Source: S012-113 sp965368405
GTDB lineage: Bacteria > Bacteroidota > Bacteroidia > Cytophagales > Cyclobacteriaceae
Direction of reading: 5' to 3'
Assembly (NCBI GenBank): GCA_965368405.1
Contig: CBDUMS010000062.1
Coordinates: forward strand, 1 to 21,941
DNA: 21,941 nucleotides
Shown: positions 15,229 to 21,550 of the stretch, piece after piece
Layout of the letters: every line of letters begins with the position of its first letter
Numbering within the stretch: position 1 is the stretch's first letter
The notes under the pieces: model-generated
Told to the model about the DNA's origin: nothing
What the model saw: only the letters and a program-made list of their open reading frames with translations
Database searches by the model: none
Made by a program: the position numbers and the translations under genes

Positions 15229-16185
15229 TTAAAAGATATCCTCACGTCGGAGCCTAGGAAGATAGTACAATCCAATAATTGATGGCAACGCTAAGTTAAT
15301 AAACCATAATACACCTACAGTTACAAGCAACCCTCCTGATGGAATTGACAATATATTCGTGAAAAGGATTACGGCTGCTGCCCTGATGCCAAGTCTCTCT
15401 AGATTGGTAACTTTTGGCATAAAAGTGCGAGCAGCAAAAACCCAGGTTGCACATCCTAGTATCAAATAAATATCGATATCATTTGCGAAAAATAATCCAA
15501 GAAATATGAATTGCCCTAAGAAAATGAGGTAACGAGTTACCGAAAATATAAAGACCAGGAGCCATGATTTAACAGGATAACTTTTAAGAGGTGCTAAAAA
15601 ATTAAGCAATTGATTTTTAAAGGTTATGCCAGCCGATATTAACACAATGCCAATTATTAGAGTGCCAAGCGAATAAGTGGTATTCCATAAAACCTGCTCT
15701 TTATTTCCAGATACTACAAGATATAGCCCAAACAAACCAAATCCCATGGTAATTATAGATTGCACTACTTGTCCTGCAAGGATTCCTGATATGGCCTGAC
15801 TACGATGTTCCTTATGAATCGACATCAATCTACCCGATATCCCACCAGTACCAAAAGGTAAAATATTATCGAGGGTAACGCCCAACAGCACCCCTTCCAT
15901 CGCTTTAGAAAAAGCAACTCTATTTCTTGCCAATAGTTGCCACTTCTTTCCTTCTAAAATCCAGTTGAATGGAAGAAGTAAAATTGCACTCAACAAAAAC
16001 AAACTGCGTTCAACACTCCACTGAAGTTTTAAATTGGTTATCTCTTTTAGAAAAACTGCGTTATTAAGCGCAGCCTGCCACAGATACACCAAGACTGTGA
16101 TAAATAGTGCCACCCTTATAATGAAAAAGAGCTTTGAGTTAAAAAAACTACTTTTGGGAAGTGCTATATACCTGTTAACTTGCAT
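15229..16185 (-). CDS. Flippase-like membrane protein (LPG synthase transmembrane/UPF0104 family)
   Basis: A 318-residue integral membrane protein with about eight predicted membrane segments (near 20-38, 60-78, 138-158, 170-188, 206-232, 238-256, 265-280 and 284-306). The segment LDNILPFGTGGISGRLM (105-121) is the most recognisable family feature, matching the conserved motif of the lysylphosphatidylglycerol synthase transmembrane domain family, members of which act as lipid flippases (MprF N-terminal domain) or accompany glycosyltransferases. It lacks the C-terminal aminoacyl-transferase domain of MprF. As first gene of the operon, it is the likely exporter or flippase of whatever the two glycosyltransferases and deacetylase make. 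Its start codon is only 2 bases from that of the divergent ruvC. Confidence 0.8.
   Translation of the reverse strand: MQVNRYIALPKSSFFNSKLFFIIRVALFITVLVYLWQAALNNAVFLKEITNLKLQWSVERSLFLLSAILLLPFNWILEGKKWQLLARNRVAFSKAMEGVLLGVTLDNILPFGTGGISGRLMSIHKEHRSQAISGILAGQVVQSIITMGFGLFGLYLVVSGNKEQVLWNTTYSLGTLIIGIVLISAGITFKNQLLNFLAPLKSYPVKSWLLVFIFSVTRYLIFLGQFIFLGLFFANDIDIYLILGCATWVFAARTFMPKVTNLERLGIRAAAVILFTNILSIPSGGLLVTVGVLWFINLALPSIIGLYYLPRLRREDIF
16149..16156 (+). promoter_or_regulatory. Candidate -7 promoter element for ruvC
   Basis: TACTTTTG is an exact match to TAnnTTTG, 32 bases before the GTG start of ruvC and inside the N-terminal coding region of the divergent flippase-like gene. A TTTG at 16133-16136 is too close to be a normal -33 element. 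The position is right because no intergenic space exists between the two genes. Confidence 0.4.
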
Positions 16186-16187
16186 TA

Positions 16188-16754
16188 GTGGTTAAAATAG
16201 AAAAAAATACGCAAAAAGAAACCATTATTCTGGGTTTAGACCCGGGTACGAATGTAATGGGATATGGATTAATACATATCCATGGCAATAAGTTAAGGGT
16301 ATTACAATATGGTGTAATTCACCTTAAAAAATATACGGGTTATGAGCTTAAACTAAAGAAGATCTTCGAGAGAGTATTGGGTCTGGTAGATGAGTTTAGT
16401 CCTGACGAGGTGGCGTTAGAGGCACCTTTTTTTGGTAAAAATGTTCAGTCGATGTTAAAATTAGGCAGAGCCCAGGGGGTTGCCATGGCTGCGGCGCTCT
16501 ATCGCGAAGTTCCTATCACAGAGTATGCTCCTAAAAAAGTAAAGCAATCGGTTACCGGCAATGGGAATGCCTCTAAGGAACAGGTTGCTGCAATGCTTAT
16601 GCAGTTGCTAAAGATAAAAGAAGCACCTAAGTTATTAGATGCCACCGACGCACTTGGCGTGGCGCTCTGTCATCATTATCAAGGTGGGAATCCTGTTAAA
16701 GCTAAGAAAAGTTGGTCCGCTTTTATTACAGAAAACCCAGATCGAATCAAATAG
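16188..16754 (+). CDS. ruvC: Holliday junction resolvase RuvC
   Basis: A 188-residue crossover junction endodeoxyribonuclease that cuts Holliday junctions with RuvAB. The four catalytic acids are Asp18 (LGLDPGT), Glu78 (VALEAPFF), Asp151 and Asp154 (LLDATDALGVALCHH). The body is standard, with a polar N-terminal extension of about ten residues before the first strand, common in Bacteroidota. The start must be the GTG at 16188: a TAA lies in frame 12 bases upstream, and the next ATG is inside the first conserved motif. The gene is boxed in: its start is 2 bases from the divergent gene and its TAG stop is 1 base from the stop of the convergent reductase gene. Confidence 0.95.
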   Translation: MVKIEKNTQKETIILGLDPGTNVMGYGLIHIHGNKLRVLQYGVIHLKKYTGYELKLKKIFERVLGLVDEFSPDEVALEAPFFGKNVQSMLKLGRAQGVAMAAALYREVPITEYAPKKVKQSVTGNGNASKEQVAAMLMQLLKIKEAPKLLDATDALGVALCHHYQGGNPVKAKKSWSAFITENPDRIK

Positions 16755-16755
16755 A

Positions 16756-17286
16756 CTAAAAAGAGATTAACTCTTTAATCTGCTTATCAAGTTGCGCAAT
16801 ATATTGCTCATTCATAAGCTTATCGCCTTGCAAGAACTGCGATATTTTAGTTAGCCTGGGCTTTCGTGCGAGAACATGTGTTCCGCAGTAGTTTAGAATA
16901 TCTGTAAAATGACTCATGGCATGGGTACTGCCAAGCAATCCAGAGGATACACCCACCAAGGCGGCTTTTTTCCCTGTAAATGTTGAAGGAAATTCCAACC
17001 CATCGACAAAAGCTTTAAGTACACCGGGAAATGACCCATTATATTCAGGTATTACAAATACATACTTAGTCGCCAGTTTCATTTTCTCACGAATAGGGTT
17101 AAACTCCTGGTTCGATCCGGCGTTCGCATATAGCGCAGAGCTGATGTAGTCAGCAGGGAGCTGGCGCAAGTCGATAATTTCGGCTGACACTCCAGCATTG
17201 ACAAGAAGTTCTTGATATGTTTTTGCTACCGTTGGAGAGATCGCTTCATCTCTGTTAGTACCGGAAATTATTAAATATTCTGACAA
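16756..17286 (-). CDS. NADPH-dependent FMN reductase family protein
   Basis: A 176-residue flavodoxin-fold protein. SGTNRDEAIS (8-17) is the FMN phosphate-binding loop and PEYNGSFPGVLKAFVD (80-95) is the second flavin-binding signature of the NADPH-dependent FMN reductase/azoreductase family. GVSSGLLGS, about 20 residues on, is the third flavin contact. It probably transfers electrons from NAD(P)H through FMN to quinones, azo compounds or metal complexes; the natural substrate is not evident. It is a single-gene unit with its own upstream -7 box, and its stop is 1 base from that of convergent ruvC. Confidence 0.88.
   Translation of the reverse strand: MSEYLIISGTNRDEAISPTVAKTYQELLVNAGVSAEIIDLRQLPADYISSALYANAGSNQEFNPIREKMKLATKYVFVIPEYNGSFPGVLKAFVDGLEFPSTFTGKKAALVGVSSGLLGSTHAMSHFTDILNYCGTHVLARKPRLTKISQFLQGDKLMNEQYIAQLDKQIKELISF
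16765..16780 (-). terminator. Weak hairpin overlapping the reductase 3' end
   Basis: GATTAA and TTAATC are perfect 6-base arms around a 4-base loop. Read on the minus strand, the hairpin lies in the last codons of the reductase gene and is followed by TCTCTTTTTAG, a short U-tract that contains the stop codon. The AT-rich stem makes it weak, but no other terminator is possible without running into ruvC. Confidence 0.3.
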
Positions 17287-17321
17287 AATAGTATTCTTTA
17301 TGAACTCAAAGGAGCTCCTCG

Positions 17322-17363
17322 ATGTTTAAAGAAAACAAATTTAAAGAGAAAGAGTTCGAATAA
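17322..17363 (+). other. Tiny reading frame with Shine-Dalgarno, ahead of a plus-strand terminator
   Basis: ATG followed by 12 sense codons and TAA, encoding MFKENKFKEKEFE. GGAG at 17311-17314 is 7 bases before the ATG, within the palindrome AGGAGCTCCT (17310-17319). About 55 bases downstream is a strong plus-strand terminator with no other plus-strand gene nearby. The peptide could be a leader or chance; it overlaps the presumed promoter of the minus-strand reductase gene. I list it only as a candidate. Confidence 0.2.
17336..17343 (-). promoter_or_regulatory. Candidate -7 promoter element for FMN reductase gene
   Basis: On the minus strand this reads TAAATTTG, an exact match to TAnnTTTG, 50 bases upstream of the ATG at 17286. 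It predicts a leader of about 40 bases. No convincing -33 element was seen. Confidence 0.45.
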
Positions 17364-17417
17364 TTTGAAATTGGTTGATTAAGATGGATGGATAAAAACT
17401 ACATCCGCTATACGTAA

Positions 17418-17448
17418 GAGGTTTAGCAATTGCTAAGCCTCTTTTTTT
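17418..17448 (+). terminator. Intrinsic terminator, plus-strand orientation
   Basis: GAGGTTTAGC and GCTAAGCCTC form a 10-base stem with one G-U pair around the loop AATT, followed directly by seven T residues on the plus strand. On the minus strand the hairpin sits just after the stop codon of the ATP-cone nuclease gene but has no U-tract, so it can act there only as a weak terminator or 3' stabiliser. The nearest plus-strand gene is ruvC, whose stop is over 650 bases upstream. Confidence 0.75.
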
Positions 17449-18286
17449 ATTGCTGATGAATAATGCGCTCAGCATCAAGCATTACGCGCTTTATTTTCGC
17501 ATTTCCAATTCCCATCTCCACCAGCGCTTCTTTCCTTTCCAGTAAATTTCTACAGGTAACAATACCCAGTCCGAGCAAATGTTGCTTTTCTGTTTTCTTT
17601 AAGGTGGAAATTGTAGTAATAGGATGCAAACCGGACCTGTCGATACGGTTTCTCAGATTAGAATCATGTGGGTAATCCCAGCTAACCAAATTCATTCCCA
17701 TGCACTTACCATAATCGATAGCATCTTGTGTAAATCGTGTGTTGGTTACTACCCAGCTCTGGTGCAGCTTGGTCCCATAACCTGGCAGGTTTTCCATCGT
17801 AGCAATAATATCTTTAAAGCGAGAATGAATATACATCGGCACAATTACGTTGCTCTTTTTACCAGGTGATGAATGAAATTTACATTCCACCATAAAATGA
17901 TTATGCTCATTTTCAGCAATAACATCAATTTCGTGGGAGACGCATTTCCCTTTTACCATTACCCCTACTTGCGTTTGATAGCCTTGGTTTCTTAATAATT
18001 CCCCGAAAAAGTGTTCGAATGGATAACCGCTTGGTCCTAATTCAAAAATAGCCTCCTTTAATTTATATCTACCAGCATTATGCGATGAGATCTTATGCAA
18101 TAAACGGTGTGCCTGACGATAGATTTTACGCGAAGTCATGCCATCGTGAAGATGTTCGTATAAGCCTTCTAACACTTGTGCAATTATATCAGAACCTGCC
18201 CCCGATCTATCTAAGGAAGCAATTAATTTCGATTCATCGAATTTTACCCTTTCACCCGAGGCTTTAATAATGGTTAAATCACTCAT
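17447..18286 (-). CDS. ATP-cone domain fused to Mrr-like PD-(D/E)XK nuclease
   Basis: A 279-residue predicted nuclease. Residues 1-85 form an ATP-cone, the nucleotide-sensing domain of ribonucleotide reductases and NrdR (TIIKASGERVKFDESKLIASL). A restriction-endonuclease-like domain follows, starting with FEHFFGELLRNQGY (90-103), with the catalytic pattern Asp121 (HEIDVIAE) and Glu134-x-Lys136 (MVECKFH). Conserved Mrr-type segments continue to WVVTNTRFTQDAIDYGK and LVSWDYP. The C-terminal ~50 residues (LLGLGIVTCRNLLE, LVEMGIGNAKIKR) look like a helix-hairpin-helix DNA-binding element. No methylase or other restriction gene adjoins it. Its role (repair, nucleotide-controlled DNA cleavage or defence) is unknown. 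It is a single gene with 204 bases of upstream non-coding sequence. Confidence 0.85.
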   Translation of the reverse strand: MSDLTIIKASGERVKFDESKLIASLDRSGAGSDIIAQVLEGLYEHLHDGMTSRKIYRQAHRLLHKISSHNAGRYKLKEAIFELGPSGYPFEHFFGELLRNQGYQTQVGVMVKGKCVSHEIDVIAENEHNHFMVECKFHSSPGKKSNVIVPMYIHSRFKDIIATMENLPGYGTKLHQSWVVTNTRFTQDAIDYGKCMGMNLVSWDYPHDSNLRNRIDRSGLHPITTISTLKKTEKQHLLGLGIVTCRNLLERKEALVEMGIGNAKIKRVMLDAERIIHQQ

Positions 18287-18490
18287 TCAATTAAAATTTA
18301 TTGAATTTAACCATTTTTTATGATTTTATAAATGAATATCATCCTTGAAGATTTGAAGTGATAACAAGTCATTACCACCTCTTGTATTATGGAAGTGCCT
18401 AACAAACGTTAGTTAGGTAAATTTTAACTTTTACCCACAAAAAAGGGTTGATTAAAGACAATCAACCCTTCCTCACAAACTTAAATTTCG
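18287..18490. other. Intergenic region upstream of the ATP-cone nuclease gene
   Basis: AT-rich and non-coding. It holds the DUF302-operon terminator at 18439-18470 and a second small inverted repeat, CCTAAC (18398-18403) with GTTAGG (18412-18417). The latter could be an operator or hairpin for the nuclease gene leader; it has no U-tract. No exact -7 element for the minus-strand nuclease gene was seen. Confidence 0.5.
18439..18470 (-). terminator. Intrinsic terminator of the rhodanese-DUF302 operon
   Basis: AAGGGTTGATT (18443-18453) and AATCAACCCTT (18460-18470) are perfect 11-base inverted arms around a 6-base loop. On the minus strand the stem runs into six T residues (complement of 18439-18444). 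It lies 20 bases after the DUF302 stop codon, exactly where a terminator for that operon should be. Confidence 0.88.
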
Positions 18491-18877
18491 CTATAAAGCG
18501 TCGATTACCTTTTCTAGTTTCGTTTTAACCTCATCGGCCACATCACCCAAGCTGTTGTTTTCTACCCCCATCATCGAGGCAATGGGGTTAACCGCCGAGA
18601 CTTCGATTTCTCCGCTACCGGCATCTTGCACAATTACATTACAAGGGAGCATCGTCCCAATCTTATCTTCCGCTTCATAGGCTTTATATGCAAATCCCGG
18701 GTTACACGCCCCTAAAATTCGATAGGCCGGAATATCCTTATCCAACTTCTTCTTCATGGTGCCTGAGAAATCGATTTCTGTTAAAACACCAAACCCTTCA
18801 TTTTTCAATTCTGCGGTAACTTGATCAATAACTTGTTCGAAACTACCGGTAACTTTTTTGCTATAGTGATAATTCAT
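18491..18877 (-). CDS. DUF302 domain-containing protein
   Basis: A 128-residue soluble protein of the DUF302 family, recognised from the start YHYSKKVTGSFEQVIDQVTAEL, the block GFGVLTEIDFSGTMKKKLD, ACNPGFAYKAYEAEDKIGTMLPC in the centre, and NPIASMMGVENN near the end. Function is unknown; members often occur with sulfur, thiol or metal homeostasis genes. Cys58 and Cys79 are within the conserved core. The start overlaps the stop of the DUF6132 gene by 4 bases. It is the last gene of its operon, followed by a clear terminator. Confidence 0.87.
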   Translation of the reverse strand: MNYHYSKKVTGSFEQVIDQVTAELKNEGFGVLTEIDFSGTMKKKLDKDIPAYRILGACNPGFAYKAYEAEDKIGTMLPCNVIVQDAGSGEIEVSAVNPIASMMGVENNSLGDVADEVKTKLEKVIDAL

Positions 18878-19104
18878 TTTTCTTTATGTTTTGCTGTTCT
18901 TTTACTTATTAAATCCCAGATGGTTCCTGCTATTAGAAAACCCATCACTGCTCCGTATAGACTACTATTCGATGCTTTCGAAGTAATAGGACAGGTGCCG
19001 GAGTAACACCCAATATAATACCAATATGCATAACCTCCTAGTGCGCCTATAACGACTCCCGAGGCTGAAATTATAATTCGATATAAAGGCCACTTTGCTA
19101 ACAT
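18874..19104 (-). CDS. DUF6132 family small membrane protein
   Basis: A 76-residue protein with two membrane segments (about 8-31 and 48-65) joined by a loop with the diagnostic GCYSGTCPITS (32-42), containing two cysteines. This GCxSGTCPITS loop is the mark of the DUF6132 family, whose function is unknown. I place the start at the ATG at 19104, one base after the thioredoxin gene stop (TAA-G-ATG), which gives the usual family length; an ATG at 19125 would add seven residues and overlap that gene. The two loop cysteines could exchange thiols or bind a metal, and the thioredoxin and rhodanese neighbours fit that. Confidence 0.82.
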   Translation of the reverse strand: MLAKWPLYRIIISASGVVIGALGGYAYWYYIGCYSGTCPITSKASNSSLYGAVMGFLIAGTIWDLISKRTAKHKEK

Positions 19105-19105
19105 C

Positions 19106-19912
19106 TTAATACAAGGCCATGTCAAATTGACGACGATAAGTTCTTGTTATTGCATGCGATTCTCCTAAGTAATGAAAAACGGCTATGGCCAATCTTCTAG
19201 CCAGCTGCTCTTTGAATGGCTTATCGATTATTATTGCTTTTATAAAACATTGTATTGCCTGATCGAAATCTAATTTACGCAAGGCAACAATGCCATTCCA
19301 TATATTATGGCTGGCTTTACTATCGTTAATAGCCGCTTGATTTAGGGTTAGTGACTCAGCCAGTAATAAGAGCTCATTTGCTTGATCTAGATAACCTATT
19401 TCACCCAGGAGTAACTTCACCTCATCCGGCGATTCCCATAGCTTAAGCTTTGCTAAGGCAATTTTCGATTGTTCTAAGGAAGCATCAGCAGCAATTGCTT
19501 TTTCCAAGAGCACAACCCCCTCTTTTACGCTGCCTTTTTCGATTAATTCCAGGCCTTCGTATTGCAAATTCTTGGCTTCAGAAGGCATTCGGGTTGCTAA
19601 CCAAGCACGCATATCTGCTTCAGCCATGGCACCAGCCACTTCATCGATTACTTTACCCTTATAAAACAATTTGAGATTCGGAACTCCTCTTATCCCCCAC
19701 TCGTTGGCAAGCTCTGGATGCTTTTCCGTATTGACAGTTACCAGTTTCCATTGTGCTTGGGGTTCGGATGACAGCTTTTCTAGGATCGGGCCGATAAATT
19801 TGCACGGATCACACCATTCCGCCCAGAAATCAACTAGAACTGGCTTGGAATGACTCGCTTCAATCACATCGAGTGCAAAGTCGTTAATCTTAAATTTTTC
19901 TATCGCAATCAT
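19106..19912 (-). CDS. Thioredoxin-TPR fusion protein (CnoX/YbbN-like)
   Basis: A 268-residue cytoplasmic protein. Residues 1-108 form a thioredoxin domain with an intact WCDPC active site (33-37) and the cis-proline segment RGVPNLKLF (74-82). Residues 110-268 are helical with tetratricopeptide-like repeats (ASLEQSKIALAKLKLW, ASHNIWNGIVALRKLDFDQA). This layout matches YbbN/CnoX, a redox-linked co-chaperone; the E. coli protein lacks a full CxxC, whereas this one retains it and may be an active reductase. Its ATG overlaps the rhodanese stop by one base (TAATG). Confidence 0.88.
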   Translation of the reverse strand: MIAIEKFKINDFALDVIEASHSKPVLVDFWAEWCDPCKFIGPILEKLSSEPQAQWKLVTVNTEKHPELANEWGIRGVPNLKLFYKGKVIDEVAGAMAEADMRAWLATRMPSEAKNLQYEGLELIEKGSVKEGVVLLEKAIAADASLEQSKIALAKLKLWESPDEVKLLLGEIGYLDQANELLLLAESLTLNQAAINDSKASHNIWNGIVALRKLDFDQAIQCFIKAIIIDKPFKEQLARRLAIAVFHYLGESHAITRTYRRQFDMALY

Positions 19913-20223
19913 TAAGCACTAATAATTTTCTTAACCCTCCTCCAACTGCCGCCATTAATGGCATCAATTCCTTTCTTACGTAAGTAAACTGCAACCTCAT
20001 CGCTCTTGAAACCTGAATTGCAGCACAATACCACAGGAGCCATGGTTCTAATTCGTTCTATATTTTCACTCACTGCATCCATTTCTATTGATTCGGCATT
20101 GGCAATGGCACTAAGATCAAATGCCTCTTTGGGTCTAATGTCGATGATCGTGGCATTTCGTTCCAGATATGACAAAACGATTCTCTTTTTCTCTCCGAAA
20201 CCAAGCAATGATCTTAAACCCAT
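19912..20223 (-). CDS. Rhodanese-like domain protein
   Basis: A 103-residue single-domain sulfurtransferase-like protein. The rhodanese pattern is visible as ATIIDIRPKEAFDL (about 24-37) and the active-site loop after LCC: catalytic Cys68 in CNSGFKS (68-74), the family CxxGxxS arrangement. GGSW near residue 92 is the usual last conserved block. There is no signal peptide, so it is cytoplasmic. It would carry sulfane sulfur from thiosulfate or persulfides to an acceptor; the thioredoxin encoded next is a plausible partner. It is the first gene of the four-gene thiol/sulfur cassette. Confidence 0.88.
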   Translation of the reverse strand: MGLRSLLGFGEKKRIVLSYLERNATIIDIRPKEAFDLSAIANAESIEMDAVSENIERIRTMAPVVLCCNSGFKSDEVAVYLRKKGIDAINGGSWRRVKKIISA

Positions 20224-20251
20224 AGGAAGAATCTTAAATCTTATTTCATTA

Positions 20252-20259
20252 CAAAGATG
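20252..20259 (-). promoter_or_regulatory. Possible -7 element for the rhodanese operon
   Basis: On the minus strand this reads CATCTTTG, one mismatch from TAnnTTTG, 29 bases before the ATG at 20223. It is listed because the spacing fits; the missing first T and lack of a -33 box keep confidence low. Confidence 0.25.
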
Positions 20260-20280
20260 TTAGCTTAGCTTGTGGCGCAC

Positions 20281-20296
20281 TGTGATAAAAATTACA
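20281..20296. promoter_or_regulatory. Candidate Crp/Fnr-family operator between divergent units
   Basis: TGTGA, a six-base AT spacer and TTACA form a 16-base imperfect palindrome, one base from the TGTGA-N6-TCACA consensus of Crp/Fnr-family regulators. Flanking C and G extend it to CTGTGA...TTACAG. It lies between the rhodanese operon (58 bases from its start) and the namZ-like gene (70 bases from its start) and could serve either. No Crp/Fnr gene is in the window. Confidence 0.35.
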
Positions 20297-20342
20297 GAGA
20301 GAGTATTTTTTAGTAATCACCTCAGATTTAATTAGTTCGTTT

Positions 20343-20350
20343 TATATTTA
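20343..20350 (+). promoter_or_regulatory. Possible -7 element for the namZ-like gene
   Basis: TATATTTA differs from TAnnTTTG at one position and lies 16 bases before the ATG at 20366, so the leader would be very short. Weak support only. Confidence 0.2.
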
Positions 20351-20365
20351 ACTAAATAATAATTC

Positions 20366-21550
20366 ATGCACAATATCCTAGCCTTTCTAACTGCGATTAC
20401 CCTATTTTCTTCTTGCTCATTACAAGAGCCGGTAACAACGGACTCTACCATAAGCCCTGGAGCCTGGCAAACCAATGAGTACCTCCCCTTAATCAAGGAT
20501 AAAAGAGTCGGTTTAGTCATCAACCAGACCTCGACGATTCATAACAAACATCTGGTGGATACACTCTTAGCCCTGGATATTGATATCAAAGCCATATTTG
20601 CTCCAGAACATGGTTTTCGTGGCGATGCCTATGATGGTGAGATAATCGACGATAGTATCGACCCTGCCACCGGTATACCCATTATCTCTCTCTATGGTGC
20701 TCATAAAAAGCCTACACCAGAAGATTTAGAAGGCATTGATATATTAATTTTTGATATCCAGGACGTGGGCGCCCGGTTCTATACTTTTATAAGCACCATG
20801 CATTATGTTATGGAGGCTTGTGCCGAAAACAATCTTCCTTTGATTATTCTCGATCGACCTAATCCAAATGGTCATTACGTAGATGGACCTGTTCTTGATA
20901 CGGCTTATAGCTCATTTATTGGTATGCACCCCATTCCAATTGTTTATGGTCTAACTAACGGAGAGTTAGCCCAAATGATAAATGGTGAGGGCTGGCTTGA
21001 TTCTGCTCGTGTCTGTGATGCCACAATTATTAAAAATCAGAATTACACACACGATACCCGGTACGAATTACCCATTGCCCCGTCGCCAAATTTGCCTAAT
21101 GCCCGTGCAATAGAACTATACCCGTCCTTATGCCTTTTCGAGGCAACAATAATTAGTATTGGTCGTGGAACGGAATTCCCATTTCAGGTTACCGGGCACC
21201 CCGATAGCATAGCAGGTGAATTTACTTTTACGCCTAGGAGTATTGATGGGGTTTCAAAATACCCCAAACATCAGGATAAGGTTTGTTACGGTGAAGATTT
21301 AAGAGAAGGAGAAGCGGTGTATTCATTAGACTTATCGTATTTAATAGACTATTTTAACATCTTTGATAACGATAGCTCATTTTTCGATCGAGCTAATTAT
21401 TTTGATCTTCTCGCCGGTAGTGATCAACTCAGGAATCAATTATTGGCTGGCAAGTCTGCAGCCCAGATAAGAGATACATGGGAGGTAGATCTTGAAAAGT
21501 ATATGGTTATGCGAGATAAGTATTTACTTTATACTGACTTTGATAAATAA
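20366..21550 (+). CDS. namZ: DUF1343/NamZ-like exo-beta-N-acetylmuramidase lipoprotein
   Basis: A 394-residue exported enzyme of the DUF1343 family, now known from B. subtilis NamZ (YbbC, GH171) to release N-acetylmuramic acid from the ends of peptidoglycan fragments. The N-terminus is a lipoprotein signal ending FSSC, with lipidated Cys17. Family blocks are visible in order: VGLVINQTS (48-56), FAPEHGFRGDAYDGE (78-92), TGIPIISLYG (102-111), FDIQDVGARFYTFISTM (129-145), LDRPNPNGHYVDGP (162-175) and IPIVYGLTNGELA (190-202). It probably acts in the periplasm, tethered to a membrane. The next gene begins within its stop codon and encodes a probable sugar kinase, supporting a salvage pathway. The symbol is by homology. 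Confidence 0.88.
   Translation: MHNILAFLTAITLFSSCSLQEPVTTDSTISPGAWQTNEYLPLIKDKRVGLVINQTSTIHNKHLVDTLLALDIDIKAIFAPEHGFRGDAYDGEIIDDSIDPATGIPIISLYGAHKKPTPEDLEGIDILIFDIQDVGARFYTFISTMHYVMEACAENNLPLIILDRPNPNGHYVDGPVLDTAYSSFIGMHPIPIVYGLTNGELAQMINGEGWLDSARVCDATIIKNQNYTHDTRYELPIAPSPNLPNARAIELYPSLCLFEATIISIGRGTEFPFQVTGHPDSIAGEFTFTPRSIDGVSKYPKHQDKVCYGEDLREGEAVYSLDLSYLIDYFNIFDNDSSFFDRANYFDLLAGSDQLRNQLLAGKSAAQIRDTWEVDLEKYMVMRDKYLLYTDFDK

Noticed and set aside
17623..17870. 81-codon plus-strand frame inside the ATP-cone nuclease gene
   Set aside because: Antisense to clear nuclease motifs and lacking any of its own; chance frame.
18398..18417. CCTAAC/GTTAGG hairpin as a terminator
   Set aside because: No U-tract on either strand and not next to a gene end that lacks a terminator; kept only as a possible operator in the intergenic entry.
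20332..20523. 63-codon minus-strand frame across the namZ-like gene start
   Set aside because: It overlaps the lipoprotein signal region of a strongly supported gene and shows no recognisable pattern.
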